This document shows, piece by piece, positions 1-10,326 of a stretch of 64,000 nt of DNA. A model generated the notes under the pieces. It had not been told where the DNA came from, searched no databases, and was given only the letters and a program-made list of their open reading frames with translations. Position numbers and translations under genes: made by a program. The stretch covers positions 30,625-94,624 of the forward strand of contig QCJZ01000001.1 in NCBI GenBank assembly GCA_003215695.1. Reading direction: 5' to 3'. This DNA comes from Prochlorococcus sp. AG-409-J03. GTDB lineage: Bacteria > Cyanobacteriota > Cyanobacteriia > PCC-6307 > Cyanobiaceae. How positions within the stretch are numbered: position 1 is the stretch's first letter; the number at the start of each line of letters is the position of its first letter.

Positions 1-716
1 TTCACTTTAATACCTGTCACCCCAGAATCATTACCTTCAATTTGCATTAACCTCGTTTTACTCCAATGGTTCACATTTGGTTTGGATAAAAGGTCTTGCG
101 CATGATGATCATCTGGTTTCGGATCATTGGATGTTATCCAATGAACTTTAGAAGCAAATTTTGTAAGAACATTTGCTTCTTCAATAGCCTCTTTATTAAT
201 CCCTACAACGGCGACTTCTCGGTCTCTATAAAAAGCTCCATCACACGTTGCGCAATAGCTGACTCCCCTACCTAAGAATTCAGCCTCACCTTTGAATGAT
301 GCTGGCCTTCCCATTGCACCACTTGCAACGACCAATGCTTTTGCTTTAAAAGTTCCCTCAGGAGTATATACAGTTTTCAAGTCACCACTAGCATCAATGC
401 CAAAAACTTGAGCTCTGTGATAATCAGCCCCATATTGAATCGCTTGGTCTCTCATTAGTTTCAACAGGGCCTCCCCACTCATTTCACTCGAGACACCTGG
501 GTAATTAGCAATTTGATGTGTTATGGCTAGCGCACCTACATCAGGATTCTTATCAAGAATTACAGTTTTTAAGTCTGCTCGGGAAGTGTAAAGCGCACAA
601 CTGCAACCAGCAGGCCCACCACCAACTATTACAACATCAGTTTCAATGGTTTCCAATGGAAAAGCTCTTAGTAGTTTTTGCCCTCTTTCAAAAGAGAAAA
701 GGGTGTTTGATATCAC
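1..716 (-). CDS. Thioredoxin reductase-like FAD/NAD(P) disulfide oxidoreductase, partial (C-terminus beyond window)
   Basis: Reading the minus strand gives a flavoprotein of the thioredoxin reductase family. An N-terminal FAD-binding GGGPAG motif sits near residue 30, and the redox-active CATC in the context SYCATCD is followed by the start of the NADPH domain (VAVVG). The known family reaction is electron transfer from NADPH via FAD and the CxxC pair to thioredoxin or a similar disulfide acceptor. The 3' end is cut by the window edge. The coordinate uses a GTG at 716. A TTG at 656, just before ETDVVIVGGG and behind a weak AAGAG, is an equally plausible start and would remove a 20-residue tail. 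Cyanobacteria also have divergent TrxR-like enzymes that do not use thioredoxin, so the substrate is not certain. Confidence 0.85.
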   Translation of the reverse strand, partial: MISNTLFSFERGQKLLRAFPLETIETDVVIVGGGPAGCSCALYTSRADLKTVILDKNPDVGALAITHQIANYPGVSSEMSGEALLKLMRDQAIQYGADYHRAQVFGIDASGDLKTVYTPEGTFKAKALVVASGAMGRPASFKGEAEFLGRGVSYCATCDGAFYRDREVAVVGINKEAIEEANVLTKFASKVHWITSNDPKPDDHHAQDLLSKPNVNHWSKTRLMQIEGNDSGVTGIKV

Positions 717-913
717 TTGGGTTAATAGATTAGACTTTTACCCCAAATCAAATCAAATGTTTGTGTTCTTCAACTCTAATGAAAATATTCTAGGTTGAGT
801 CATAACAAAACATCTTCTAAATAGATTTAATTGATTAAGAGCAAATCTACATATATCCAGTTCCAATCTGAAGACACAAAAAACCCTAGATCTTCTAAAG
901 TAAAAGCTGATTA

Positions 914-1234
914 ATGAGATCATTGAGCGACTCAGAAATACTGCTAAAAGCAGCTGTCAATCGAATAGCAGCTCGGATAATAGAGAAAGTGATTAATTCT
1001 GCTCAAGAATTCACTGAGATTGCTGAAGAATTACCGCAAAAGCTCCAAAATGAATGGTCTAGCTTTAAAGAAGAAGTTATGGAAGAAGCTGAACGTCTAG
1101 CAAAACAGACTAATACTTCAGAAGAACAAAGTTCTAATGAACAATTAAGTAAAGAAGATTTAATTCAAATTCAAATCGATCATCTCAGATCGAAGGTTAT
1201 CGACATAAATAAAGATATTGAGGGGAAAAATTGA
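914..1234 (+). CDS. Small charged helical protein of unknown function upstream of the ABC1 kinase
   Basis: I do not recognise a domain in this 106-residue protein. It is highly charged, lacks a membrane segment, and looks alpha-helical throughout. A middle part rich in Glu, Lys and Leu suggests a coiled coil, and a Ser/Glu/Gln-rich stretch follows near residues 75-85. The stop overlaps the start of the following kinase gene by 4 bases, so the two are very likely co-transcribed and translationally coupled. That context suggests a role linked to the ABC1 kinase, which is inference only. The start is the first ATG in the frame. Confidence 0.7.
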   Translation: MRSLSDSEILLKAAVNRIAARIIEKVINSAQEFTEIAEELPQKLQNEWSSFKEEVMEEAERLAKQTNTSEEQSSNEQLSKEDLIQIQIDHLRSKVIDINKDIEGKN

Positions 1235-2910
1235 TCTTTCTAGCTAGTCAACTTCAGAGATTTGGTAGAGCCTTTAAAATTTGGTTAATATTATTAGGAT
1301 TACTTTTTTATTTATGGTTTGATTCTAAAAAATGTACATATTTAAAAGGATATACCTCTGAAAGAAGAGAAAAGAGAAATACTTTAAGAGCGAAATGGCT
1401 TACAAAAGAATTAATTAAACTAGGTTCTGCATTTATAAAATTAGGCCAACTCTTATCTGCAAGAGCTGATGTTATTCCTTCTGCATGGGTTAATGAACTT
1501 ACCACTTTACAAGATCGAGTTCCCCCTTTTTCATTTAACAAAGTCCAAGAAATATTAATAAAGCAACTCGGAAATTCATATAAAAAAATCATAAGTATTA
1601 ACGAAATTCCAATTGGATCAGCATCCCTTGCTCAAGTTCACAAAGCCAGATTAATTAATGACAAAAACGTTATTTTAAAAGTACAAAGACCAGACATTGA
1701 AAAATTTTTCAAGCTTGACTTAGATGTGATGAATCAAGTTGCAAAAGTAGTACAAAGGATAAAGTTTTTAAGTCGAGGTAATGACTGGGTAGGTATTGCA
1801 AAAGAATCTAAGAGAGTATTAATCAGAGAACTAGATTTCCGCATTGAAGCTCAATATGCTGCAAGATTTAGACAACAATTTATAGATGACTCAGATGTGT
1901 TAATCCCAAGTGTATTTTGGGATTTAAGTACCAGTAAAGTCTTATGCTTGGAGTATTTACCAGGAATCAAGATAAATGATATTAAATCTCTAAAAAGTAA
2001 TAATATTGATACATCTTTAATTGCAAAGATTGGAGCTACAAGTTATTTAAAGCAACTAGTTAATTACGGTTTTTTCCATGCTGATCCTCATCCTGGGAAC
2101 CTAGCCGTATCAAAGGGTGGATCTCTTATTTACTATGATTTTGGGATGATGGGTTTTGTCTCTGAGCGAATTAGGGGCAGGCTCAATTCAATGATCAAAG
2201 CCGCAGCACTTGGAGATGTCAATGGACTAGTCAAAGAGCTTCAAATTGCAGGATTAATAGAGGCAAATATTGAAATAGGTCCAGTTAGAAGATTAATAAG
2301 AATAATGTTAAATGAGGCCCTCACTCCTCCCTTTGATTCTCGCATTATAGAAAAACTTTCTGGTGACTTGTCCGAACTAGCTTACGGAAAGCCCTTTAGA
2401 ATACCAATAGAGTTGATTTTTATATTCAGAGCATTATCAACCTTTGAAGGAGTTGGAAGATATTTAGATCCCGAATTTAATTTAATCGCAATAGCAAAAC
2501 CGTTTCTCCTCCCACTCATGACCTCAAAAAGTTCAGATCCTAATGACTTGTTTAATGAATTAGGTCGCCAGGTTAGTGAAATAGGAAGTAAAGCCGTTGG
2601 CTTACCAAAAAGACTTGATGAAAATCTAGAGCGATTGGAACAAGGTGATTTACAACTACAGGTTCGAATGGGTGAATCTGATAGACAATTGAGAAGAATG
2701 ATTAATGCTCAACAAACATTAGGTAATTCTGTTCTACTCGGATCACTTGCAATATCATCAGCCCTATTAGTCTCAACGAATAGACCTTTTTTATTTGTTA
2801 TACCAATAACTTTAGGAATCCCAATAGCCCTAAGCTGGATTAAATTAAAGTTTAAGATGAGAAGCGAAAGTCGTTTAGATAAGTTTCAAGGGAAAAAATT
2901 CTATGATTAG
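1231..2910 (+). CDS. ABC1/UbiB/AarF family protein kinase-like
   Basis: This 559-residue protein has the hallmarks of the ABC1 (UbiB/ADCK) family of atypical kinases. The KLGQ signature is at residues 70-73 and is followed by SARADVIP. An Ala-rich nucleotide loop (SASLAQVH) lies near residue 130, a conserved lysine in LKVQRP follows, a catalytic-loop HADPHPGN lies near residue 285, and the metal-binding YDFG lies near 305. A hydrophobic segment at about 14-30 and another near 510-540 suggest membrane association. In plants and cyanobacteria, relatives act on prenyl-lipid quinone metabolism or stress, and several copies per genome are usual. The particular substrate cannot be told from sequence. 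The gene overlaps the preceding small gene by 4 bases. Confidence 0.92.
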   Translation: MIFLASQLQRFGRAFKIWLILLGLLFYLWFDSKKCTYLKGYTSERREKRNTLRAKWLTKELIKLGSAFIKLGQLLSARADVIPSAWVNELTTLQDRVPPFSFNKVQEILIKQLGNSYKKIISINEIPIGSASLAQVHKARLINDKNVILKVQRPDIEKFFKLDLDVMNQVAKVVQRIKFLSRGNDWVGIAKESKRVLIRELDFRIEAQYAARFRQQFIDDSDVLIPSVFWDLSTSKVLCLEYLPGIKINDIKSLKSNNIDTSLIAKIGATSYLKQLVNYGFFHADPHPGNLAVSKGGSLIYYDFGMMGFVSERIRGRLNSMIKAAALGDVNGLVKELQIAGLIEANIEIGPVRRLIRIMLNEALTPPFDSRIIEKLSGDLSELAYGKPFRIPIELIFIFRALSTFEGVGRYLDPEFNLIAIAKPFLLPLMTSKSSDPNDLFNELGRQVSEIGSKAVGLPKRLDENLERLEQGDLQLQVRMGESDRQLRRMINAQQTLGNSVLLGSLAISSALLVSTNRPFLFVIPITLGIPIALSWIKLKFKMRSESRLDKFQGKKFYD

Positions 2911-2922
2911 TAATTTTTAAAC

Positions 2923-4248
<1,326 letters not shown>

Positions 4249-4376
4249 CTACATTATTCCTATATGTTCCTGAATTGCTAATCTGGCTTGCTTTCCAAGA
4301 CCTAATCTATCAAATTTGTCTTAACAAAAAATACACATATACATCACTAGAGGCTCAACCAAAATCAAGCAGGGAA

Positions 4377-7193
4377 ATGACCACTTTGAATCAAAATCGA
4401 TCAAAAATGAATGGAAGTCTAACTTCAGAACCAGATTCTTTCAGCGATGAAGCTTGGAATTTGTTATTGATAGCTGAACAATCAGCCAGAAGGTGGCGAC
4501 ATGAGAATTTAGACGTTGAACATATAATTGAAGTACTTTTTAGAAATAAAAAATTTCAAAAATATACAAAGTCATTACCTGTAAATCATGACGAAATCAA
4601 TGAAATTTTAGAAAACTTTATCGCTGAACTTCCAGTTAAGAATCAATCAGACTTGTTTATTGGAGAAGATTTAGAGATTCTTCTTGAAACAGCTGAGGGT
4701 TTTCGCACTAGATGGGGATCTAATCAAATAGAGATATCTCATATCCTTATGGCAATTGGCAGAGACAGTCGCTTAGGGGAAGATCTTTTTTATCAAGCAG
4801 GACTCCCCAGTGAAATCCTTGAAGCGGAGTTAAGTCGCTTGCCAGCACCGAAGTCTTTTAAAAAAGCAAAACGAAATACAACAATTCAACAAAAAGAGGA
4901 GCTATCACGAAAAGAAGAACTATCACAAAAAGATTTAAAGTCTTCTTTCTCTACAGAAAACGTCTCAAAGCATCCTAACCGCGAGCGAATTAATCCTCCC
5001 TCTGAAGAAAAAGTCAGATCAAAACAGGAACCTTTAAATCTTAATGAAACGCCAAGTGCATTAGAGTTATATGGCAAAGATCTTACAGCTGAAGCTGAGA
5101 ATGGGAAATTAGACCCTGTGATTGGGAGAGAATCTGAAATAAAAGCAATTACAAAAGTTTTATCTCGAAGAGGTAAAAATAATCCCGTACTAATTGGAGC
5201 TCCAGGTGTTGGAAAAACAGCAATTGCAGAACTATTAGCTCAAAAAATCGTATATAACGAACTTCCTGCTTCTCTTCAAGGTTCACGACTAATTTCACTT
5301 GATATCGGTGCATTAATAGCGGGAGCTAAATTTCGAGGGCAATTTGAGGAACGCTTTAGATCATTATTAAGTGAAATTAGCAATAGTGAAAAAGGAGTAA
5401 TTTTATTTATTGACGAGTTACACACAATTATAAGTAAAGACAGATCAAATCCTGATGCTGGTAGCCTATTAAAACCATTATTAGCCAGTGGAGATTTACG
5501 TTGTATTGGTGCAACAACACCTGAAAATTATAGACGTACGGTTGAAAAAGATCTTGCACTTAATAGACGATTTCAGCAAGTGTTAATCAAAGAGCCAAGT
5601 TTAAATTTAAGTTTGGAAATTTTAAAAGGAGTTAAAGAAAATTATGAGATCCATCATGGTGTAACTATTACTAATGAAGCACTAATCACAGCAAATCGCT
5701 TAGCCCATAGATATATTAGTGATAAATGCCTACCTGATAAAGCTATCGACTTGATAGACGAGGCTTCTGCTCAAGTAAAAATCGAATCTTCATCAAAACC
5801 AAAGATCATAGAAAAAAAAGAATCTCAAATTAATCATTTAGATTCATCAATCATGAATGCAAACAAAGAGACAACATTAGAGACTATTAACAATCTTGAA
5901 GAGAAAAGAGATTTGCTCCTTGATGAGCTTGTTCAAATAAAACAACAATGGCAAAGTCAAATTGAAAGATCAGCTGTATTACGAAAACTAAAGAAAAAAG
6001 TTGAAGAATTAAACAATTTAATAAGAGAAGCCGATATCTCAGGTGATTTTGAAGAAGTGGAGAGGCTTAGATATGAGGAGCTATATCAAATTAAAGAAAG
6101 AATCAATGAAATCGAGTTTTCTATTCAAGAGGACAATACCTATGGAAATTACTTACTAACAGACCAAGTTGACCCAGAAGACATAGCTGATGTTGTCTCA
6201 AGATGGACAGGAATTCCTGTGAGAAAAGTATTGTCGGGTGAAAGACAAAAACTTTTAAATTTAGAGAAAGACTTAGAAAAAAAAGTTATTGGTCAATTAA
6301 ATGCTGTACAAGCTGTTGCAGCAGCAATTCGCAGAGCGAGGGCTGGGATGCAAGATATAAGAAGGCCCATAGGATCATTTCTTTTCCTTGGCCCTACAGG
6401 TGTTGGAAAAACAGAGCTCGCCAAATCGCTTGCAAATTCTTTATTTGATGAGGAGGATGCTTTATTGAGACTTGACATGAGTGAATATATGGAGAGGAAT
6501 GCCGTTTCAAGACTGTTGGGTGCACCTCCTGGATACGTGGGATACGAAGAAGGTGGGCAATTAACGGAGGCAATTAGAAAAAGACCTTATTCAGTTTTGC
6601 TACTTGATGAGATTGAAAAAGCTCATCAAGAAGTTTTCAATATCCTTTTACAGGTTTTAGATGATGGAAGACTTACCGATTCTCAAGGTAGAACAGTAGA
6701 TTTTAGAAATACAGTTATTGTTATGACCAGTAATCTGGCTAGCAAAGCAATCTTAAATAATTCACTTAAAGTCCAAAGCGAAAATTCAAATAAAAAAATT
6801 CTTGCACAAGAATTAGATCAAAAAATCAACGAGGCCCTAACGAAATATTTTCGACCAGAGTTTTTGAACCGCATTGATGAAGTAATAAGATTTAATCCAC
6901 TAAAACCCGAAAGTTTGGAAGAAATAGTAAAACTTCAACTTGATGAATTAAAGAAGCTTCTCAAGAACCAAGGATTAGATCTTTATATTGACGAAAACAC
7001 AATTAAAACACTTGCTGAGGAAGGCTACGAACCTGAATACGGGGCCAGGCCGCTAAGAAGAGTGATTAGAAGAAGATTAGAAAACCCATTAGCGACACAA
7101 ATTCTAGAAGAGGCTTTTGAAGATGCAAAATCAATTAGGGTTGAGACTAAAGATGACGAGTCTAAAAAACTTCTTTTTTTAATTGATAACTAA
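4377..7193 (+). CDS. clpB2: ClpB-type AAA+ disaggregase chaperone (ClpB2-like)
   Basis: A two-AAA Clp/Hsp100 ATPase. The order is an N-terminal Clp repeat domain (about residues 20-150), a charged linker, AAA-1 with Walker A GAPGVGKT near 273 and Walker B ILFIDE, a middle coiled-coil region rich in Glu/Lys (about 480-590), AAA-2 with GPTGVGKT near 671 and LLLDEIEKAH, and a ClpB-like C-terminal domain. The coiled-coil middle region points to ClpB rather than ClpC. The divergence fits the cyanobacterial ClpB2 group, which is known to be distinct from heat-inducible ClpB1. ClpB proteins unfold aggregates with DnaK. The track ORF begins at 4275, but the first 34 residues do not look like Clp, so I prefer ATG 4377 (938 residues); ATG 4407 is also possible. 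Confidence 0.9.
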   Translation: MTTLNQNRSKMNGSLTSEPDSFSDEAWNLLLIAEQSARRWRHENLDVEHIIEVLFRNKKFQKYTKSLPVNHDEINEILENFIAELPVKNQSDLFIGEDLEILLETAEGFRTRWGSNQIEISHILMAIGRDSRLGEDLFYQAGLPSEILEAELSRLPAPKSFKKAKRNTTIQQKEELSRKEELSQKDLKSSFSTENVSKHPNRERINPPSEEKVRSKQEPLNLNETPSALELYGKDLTAEAENGKLDPVIGRESEIKAITKVLSRRGKNNPVLIGAPGVGKTAIAELLAQKIVYNELPASLQGSRLISLDIGALIAGAKFRGQFEERFRSLLSEISNSEKGVILFIDELHTIISKDRSNPDAGSLLKPLLASGDLRCIGATTPENYRRTVEKDLALNRRFQQVLIKEPSLNLSLEILKGVKENYEIHHGVTITNEALITANRLAHRYISDKCLPDKAIDLIDEASAQVKIESSSKPKIIEKKESQINHLDSSIMNANKETTLETINNLEEKRDLLLDELVQIKQQWQSQIERSAVLRKLKKKVEELNNLIREADISGDFEEVERLRYEELYQIKERINEIEFSIQEDNTYGNYLLTDQVDPEDIADVVSRWTGIPVRKVLSGERQKLLNLEKDLEKKVIGQLNAVQAVAAAIRRARAGMQDIRRPIGSFLFLGPTGVGKTELAKSLANSLFDEEDALLRLDMSEYMERNAVSRLLGAPPGYVGYEEGGQLTEAIRKRPYSVLLLDEIEKAHQEVFNILLQVLDDGRLTDSQGRTVDFRNTVIVMTSNLASKAILNNSLKVQSENSNKKILAQELDQKINEALTKYFRPEFLNRIDEVIRFNPLKPESLEEIVKLQLDELKKLLKNQGLDLYIDENTIKTLAEEGYEPEYGARPLRRVIRRRLENPLATQILEEAFEDAKSIRVETKDDESKKLLFLIDN
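4893..4928 (+). repeat. Tandem 2 x 18-bp coding repeat in the ClpB2 linker
   Basis: Two adjacent 18-base units encode KEELSR and KEELSQ. They differ at three bases and stay in frame. They lie in the low-complexity linker between the N-domain and AAA-1, where length variation is usually tolerated. Confidence 0.75.
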
Positions 7194-7264
7194 TTTTTCA
7201 AACATCAGTTAGTGTAGGTTTATAGCCATTCTTTCAAAAGTAACTTCCTTTTAGACTTCCCACA

Positions 7265-7507
7265 GTGACAAGTCCAACCTCTCAAGAGGATCAAGACAAG
7301 GTAATTCCTACAAAAAAGGAAAAGACTGCCTTAAAAAAAAGTTTTTTATCCTCTACAATCGATGAAATGAAACTCGTTGTATGGCCCACACGCCAACAAC
7401 TTTTCAGCGAATCTGTTTCTGTGATTTTAATGGTCACTTTATCAGCCGTATCAATCGCCGCTGTAAGCCGTTTTTATGGATGGGCTGCCACTCAGATTTT
7501 CCGCTGA
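7265..7507 (+). CDS. secE: Preprotein translocase subunit SecE
   Basis: SecE is the small essential subunit that clamps SecY in the protein-conducting channel. The 80-residue protein has a polar N-terminal half and a conserved amphipathic segment (DEMKLVVWPTRQQL). A single transmembrane helix of about 20 residues follows, which is the one-TM form seen in cyanobacteria. The start is GTG. Its position directly before nusG and the L11/L1 genes is the classic bacterial order. Confidence 0.95.
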   Translation: MTSPTSQEDQDKVIPTKKEKTALKKSFLSSTIDEMKLVVWPTRQQLFSESVSVILMVTLSAVSIAAVSRFYGWAATQIFR

Positions 7508-7549
7508 GTTGATTAACCTAAATTTTTAAACCACTCACAATTTTTTCCA

Positions 7550-8218
7550 GTGTCAGATATTGAAACCACCCCTACTGAGGATTCAAAAATAATTGATAGA
7601 TCAGAATTAGTTGAGAATGATCAATCACATTTTGCACCTCAAACAGTAAAAACTAATATTGCACGTTGGTACGCTATACAAGTTGCCTCAAGTTGCGAGA
7701 AAAAGGTAAAAGCGACACTAGAACAAAGAGCAATCACTCTTGGAGTTAGTGACAGAATTATTGAGATAGAAATTCCTCAAACTCCAGCAGTGAAGCTAAA
7801 AAAAGATGGCAGCAGGCAGACCACAGAAGAAAAAGTTTTTCCTGGTTATGTGCTGGTTCGTATGGTCTTAGATGAAGACACAATGATGGCAGTTAGGAGC
7901 ACTCCAAATGTAATTAATTTTGTTGGTGCAGAGGACCGCAGGGCTACTGGTAAATCACGCGGGCATATCAAACCCCGCCCTCTGAGCAGACAAGAGGTTA
8001 ATAGAATCTTTAAACGAGCAGCGGAAAAGAAAACTGTTGTCAAGTTGGATGTAGAAGAAGGCGATCAGATTGTTGTCACCTCAGGTCCTTTTAAAGATTT
8101 CCAAGGAGAAGTAATCGAAGTTTCAGGAGAAAGAAACAAACTCAAAGCTCTTTTATCAATTTTTGGAAGAGAAACTCCTGTTGAGCTGGAATTTTCTCAA
8201 ATAACTAAACAAAATTGA
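7550..8218 (+). CDS. nusG: Transcription termination/antitermination factor NusG
   Basis: NusG binds RNA polymerase and tunes elongation, pausing and Rho or ribosome coupling. The 222-residue protein has a poorly conserved N-terminal extension of about 35 residues. The NGN domain follows (WYAIQVASSCEKKVK, then FPGYVLVRM), and a C-terminal KOW motif (GDQIVVTSGPFKDFQGEV) lies near residue 165. The start is GTG, 42 bases after secE. Within the secE-nusG-rplKA operon it is probably co-expressed with ribosomal proteins. Confidence 0.96.
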   Translation: MSDIETTPTEDSKIIDRSELVENDQSHFAPQTVKTNIARWYAIQVASSCEKKVKATLEQRAITLGVSDRIIEIEIPQTPAVKLKKDGSRQTTEEKVFPGYVLVRMVLDEDTMMAVRSTPNVINFVGAEDRRATGKSRGHIKPRPLSRQEVNRIFKRAAEKKTVVKLDVEEGDQIVVTSGPFKDFQGEVIEVSGERNKLKALLSIFGRETPVELEFSQITKQN

Positions 8219-8320
8219 TTTTTAATTTCCTTTTGCTGTCTGGTCAGTCTAGGAGTTAAGTTTATTAGATAATTTGTCTGATTAGTTTCAGATTTTCCGC
8301 ATTAGTTCAATTTTCCGCCG

Positions 8321-8746
8321 ATGGCAAAGAAAGTAGTAGCCCTGATCAAGTTGGCCTTACAGGCTGGTAAAGCCAACCCAGCTCCTCCCGTTGGACCTGC
8401 GCTCGGTCAACACGGGGTAAATATCATGGCTTTTTGCAAGGAGTACAATTCGCGCACGCAAGACAAAGCTGGCTTTGTAATCCCTGTAGAAATATCAGTT
8501 TTCGAAGATAGAAGTTTTACTTTCATAACAAAAACCCCTCCTGCTTCGGTTTTGATAACTAAGGCAGCTGGCATTCCGAAAGGATCAGGAGAGTCAGCGA
8601 AAGGAACTGCTGGTTCCATTAGCAAGAGTCAACTTGAGGAAATTGCTAAAACAAAACTTCCAGATCTCAATTGCAGTAGCATCGAATCAGCAATGAAAGT
8701 TATAGAAGGTACTGCCAAAAATATGGGAGTTTCCATAAAGGACTAA
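8321..8746 (+). CDS. rplK: 50S ribosomal protein L11
   Basis: L11 is part of the GTPase-associated centre and contacts elongation and release factors. The 141-residue length is standard. The N-terminal [21 protein letters not shown] motif region and the C-terminal rRNA-binding domain (ending near TAKNMG) are both intact. The 102 bases upstream of the ATG separate it from nusG and may hold a promoter or leader. It is followed by rplA after 70 bases containing a stem-loop. Confidence 0.97.
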   Translation: MAKKVVALIKLALQAGKANPAPPVGPALGQHGVNIMAFCKEYNSRTQDKAGFVIPVEISVFEDRSFTFITKTPPASVLITKAAGIPKGSGESAKGTAGSISKSQLEEIAKTKLPDLNCSSIESAMKVIEGTAKNMGVSIKD

Positions 8747-8779
8747 TCGATCGTAAAATTATTAAATGTTCTCTTACAA

Positions 8780-8808
8780 GGGGGAGACTTAATAGTCGCA
8801 AGAACCCC
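8780..8808 (+). promoter_or_regulatory. Two-part stem-loop ahead of rplA, candidate L1 autoregulatory site
   Basis: An inner GACT/AGTC stem with a TAAT loop is enclosed by a GGGG/CCCC stem. One side of the internal loop is only one or two bases and the other is seven (GCAAGAA). Protein L1 is known to repress its own operon by binding an mRNA mimic of its 23S site, built from two short stems joined by an asymmetric loop. The location and shape fit that. Assignment is inference, since I did not match a consensus. Confidence 0.35.
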
Positions 8809-8816
8809 AATTTATT

Positions 8817-9524
8817 ATGAAAAATTTTTCTAAAAGAATGACAACGTTGCTTTCCAAAGTGGAACAACGTTCATATTCTCCAATTGAAGCTATAAAGCTT
8901 GTAAAGGAAAATGCCAATGCTAAATTCGATGAAACTATTGAAGCTCATATAAGACTTGGTATTGATCCGAAATATACTGATCAACAACTTAGGACGACCG
9001 TTGCCTTACCCAGTGGGACAGGTCAGCAAGTACGAATAGCAGTAGTAACTCGTGGTGAAAAAGTTGCTGAGGCGACTAAAGCAGGCGCTGATTTGGCTGG
9101 AGAGGAGGATTTAGTTGATTCAATCAACAAAGGAGAAATGGACTTTGATCTTCTAATTTCAACTCCAGATATGATGCCCAAAGTAGCCAAACTCGGAAGA
9201 GTGCTTGGGCCTAGAGGGCTTATGCCTAATCCAAAAGCAGGAACAGTTACGACCGATCTAGCAGGCGCTATTAAAGAATTTAAAGCGGGAAAACTTGAAT
9301 TCAGGGCAGACAAAGCAGGAATTGTTCATGTTCGATTTGGTAAGGCAAGTTTTTCGGAGGAGGCACTCCTTGAAAATTTAAAGACATTGCAATTAACAAT
9401 AGAAAAGAATAAACCAAGTGGAGCAAAAGGTAAGTTCTGGAGAAGCTTTTTTATTACATCCACCATGGGACCATCAGTAGAAGTAGATATCAACGAATTA
9501 CAAGACTTACAAAAGGAAAAGTGA
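8817..9524 (+). CDS. rplA: 50S ribosomal protein L1
   Basis: L1 forms the mobile L1 stalk of the large subunit and helps release E-site tRNA; in many bacteria it also represses translation of its own mRNA. The 235-residue protein shows the typical N-terminus ([11 protein letters not shown]), the [14 protein letters not shown] signature near residue 127, and [16 protein letters not shown]. There is no Shine-Dalgarno sequence directly before the ATG. The nearest purine-rich GGGGGAGA is about 30 bases upstream, inside a stem-loop, which may matter for regulation. Confidence 0.97.
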   Translation: MKNFSKRMTTLLSKVEQRSYSPIEAIKLVKENANAKFDETIEAHIRLGIDPKYTDQQLRTTVALPSGTGQQVRIAVVTRGEKVAEATKAGADLAGEEDLVDSINKGEMDFDLLISTPDMMPKVAKLGRVLGPRGLMPNPKAGTVTTDLAGAIKEFKAGKLEFRADKAGIVHVRFGKASFSEEALLENLKTLQLTIEKNKPSGAKGKFWRSFFITSTMGPSVEVDINELQDLQKEK

Positions 9525-9546
9525 CCCTTTTTGTTGTAAATTAGAT

Positions 9547-9624
9547 TTGTGGCCTAGCCACAAGGGCATGCGCCCAGCCAAAGACAGCAGGTCTGATTAA
9601 TTAAACCTATCGTTTAATTAAATC
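9547..9624 (+). promoter_or_regulatory. Ribosomal protein L10 leader RNA (rplJ-rplL autoregulation)
   Basis: The 222-base gap before rplJ contains a TTGTGG/CCACAA hairpin, a GGGC/GCCC hairpin, then AAAGACAGCAGGT. That last string matches the conserved kink-turn-like element of bacterial L10 leaders. A long AT-rich stem (GATTAATTAAAC with GTTTAATTAAATC) follows. In known cases L10, bound to L12, binds this RNA and turns down rplJ-rplL. Recognition is by motif and position only. Confidence 0.75.
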
Positions 9625-9626
9625 TA

Positions 9627-9664
9627 TAAACCCCGCCGAGGCATATGCAGGGTTTTATCTTTTT
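9627..9664 (+). terminator. Candidate attenuator terminator in the rplJ leader
   Basis: An AAACCC/GGGTTT stem, extended by GC pairs across a mismatch, is followed by a broken T-run (TTTTATCTTTTT). It lies directly after the L10-binding motif and over 80 bases before rplJ. It could end transcription when L10 is bound, as in Bacillus subtilis, where the L10 leader works by attenuation. The stem is modest and the T-run interrupted, so efficiency is uncertain. Confidence 0.5.
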
Positions 9665-9678
9665 GGATTGAATCATTA

Positions 9679-9711
9679 GCGGCCTCGATTCCCAAAGGGG
9701 AATATGGCCGC
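9679..9711 (+). promoter_or_regulatory. Strong GC-rich hairpin between attenuator and rplJ
   Basis: GCGGCC pairs with GGCCGC, and inside it ATTCCC pairs with GGGAAT, with only small internal bulges. This is unusually stable for an AT-rich genome. It has no T-tail, so it is not an intrinsic terminator. It lies 36 bases before the rplJ start, so it may be part of the L10 leader fold, an RNase processing site, or a translation control element. Confidence 0.55.
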
Positions 9712-9746
9712 ATGTCCAGTTCTTCCCCCGATTCGATCCAATTATT

Positions 9747-10274
9747 ATGGGCCGCACGCTGGAAAGCAAAAAACAGATCGTCAAAACAATAGAGGATCTC
9801 CTAGATAACTCTGAGATGGCTTTAGTTCTTGATTACAAGGGCTTATCCACAAAAGAGATGTCTGACTTGCGCTCAAGATTGCAAAAAAGCGATGGCGTCT
9901 GCAAGGTCACTAAAAACACCTTAATGCGTCAAGCCATAAAGGGAAAAGATTCCTGGACTGGTTTGAATTCATTGCTTACTGGAACTAACGCCTTTGTTTT
10001 AATCAAAGGAGATGTTGGGAGTGCTGTTAAAGCTGTACAAGCATTTCAAAAGGAAACTCAAAAATCTGAGACGAAAGGTGGTCTTTTCGAAGGCAAACTT
10101 TTATCACAAGATGAAATCAAAGCGATTGCAAAACTTCCTAGCAAGGAAGCACTTATGGGACAAATTGCTGGTGCTATGAATTCCATAACAAGCAAAATCG
10201 CTATTGGCATAAATGAGGTCCCCTCTGGACTTGCAAGGTCTCTTAAACAACATTCTGAGAGTAGCGAGAGCTGA
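9747..10274 (+). CDS. rplJ: 50S ribosomal protein L10
   Basis: L10 anchors the L7/L12 dimers to the ribosomal stalk. The 175-residue length is normal. The N-terminal region shows the family pattern [17 protein letters not shown] and [10 protein letters not shown], and the C-terminal helix that binds L7/L12 is present. It is preceded by a structured leader and followed 52 bases later by rplL. Expression is probably set by the leader. Confidence 0.97.
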   Translation: MGRTLESKKQIVKTIEDLLDNSEMALVLDYKGLSTKEMSDLRSRLQKSDGVCKVTKNTLMRQAIKGKDSWTGLNSLLTGTNAFVLIKGDVGSAVKAVQAFQKETQKSETKGGLFEGKLLSQDEIKAIAKLPSKEALMGQIAGAMNSITSKIAIGINEVPSGLARSLKQHSESSES

Positions 10275-10326
10275 TACTCCTTATTTAACAATTTGTTTTC
10301 TACTTACTTAGTTGCTGATTTAAACC

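Noticed and set aside
518-733. 71-residue plus-strand ORF
   Set aside because: It lies opposite the thioredoxin-reductase-like gene and has no domain or ribosome site. It is a shadow frame.
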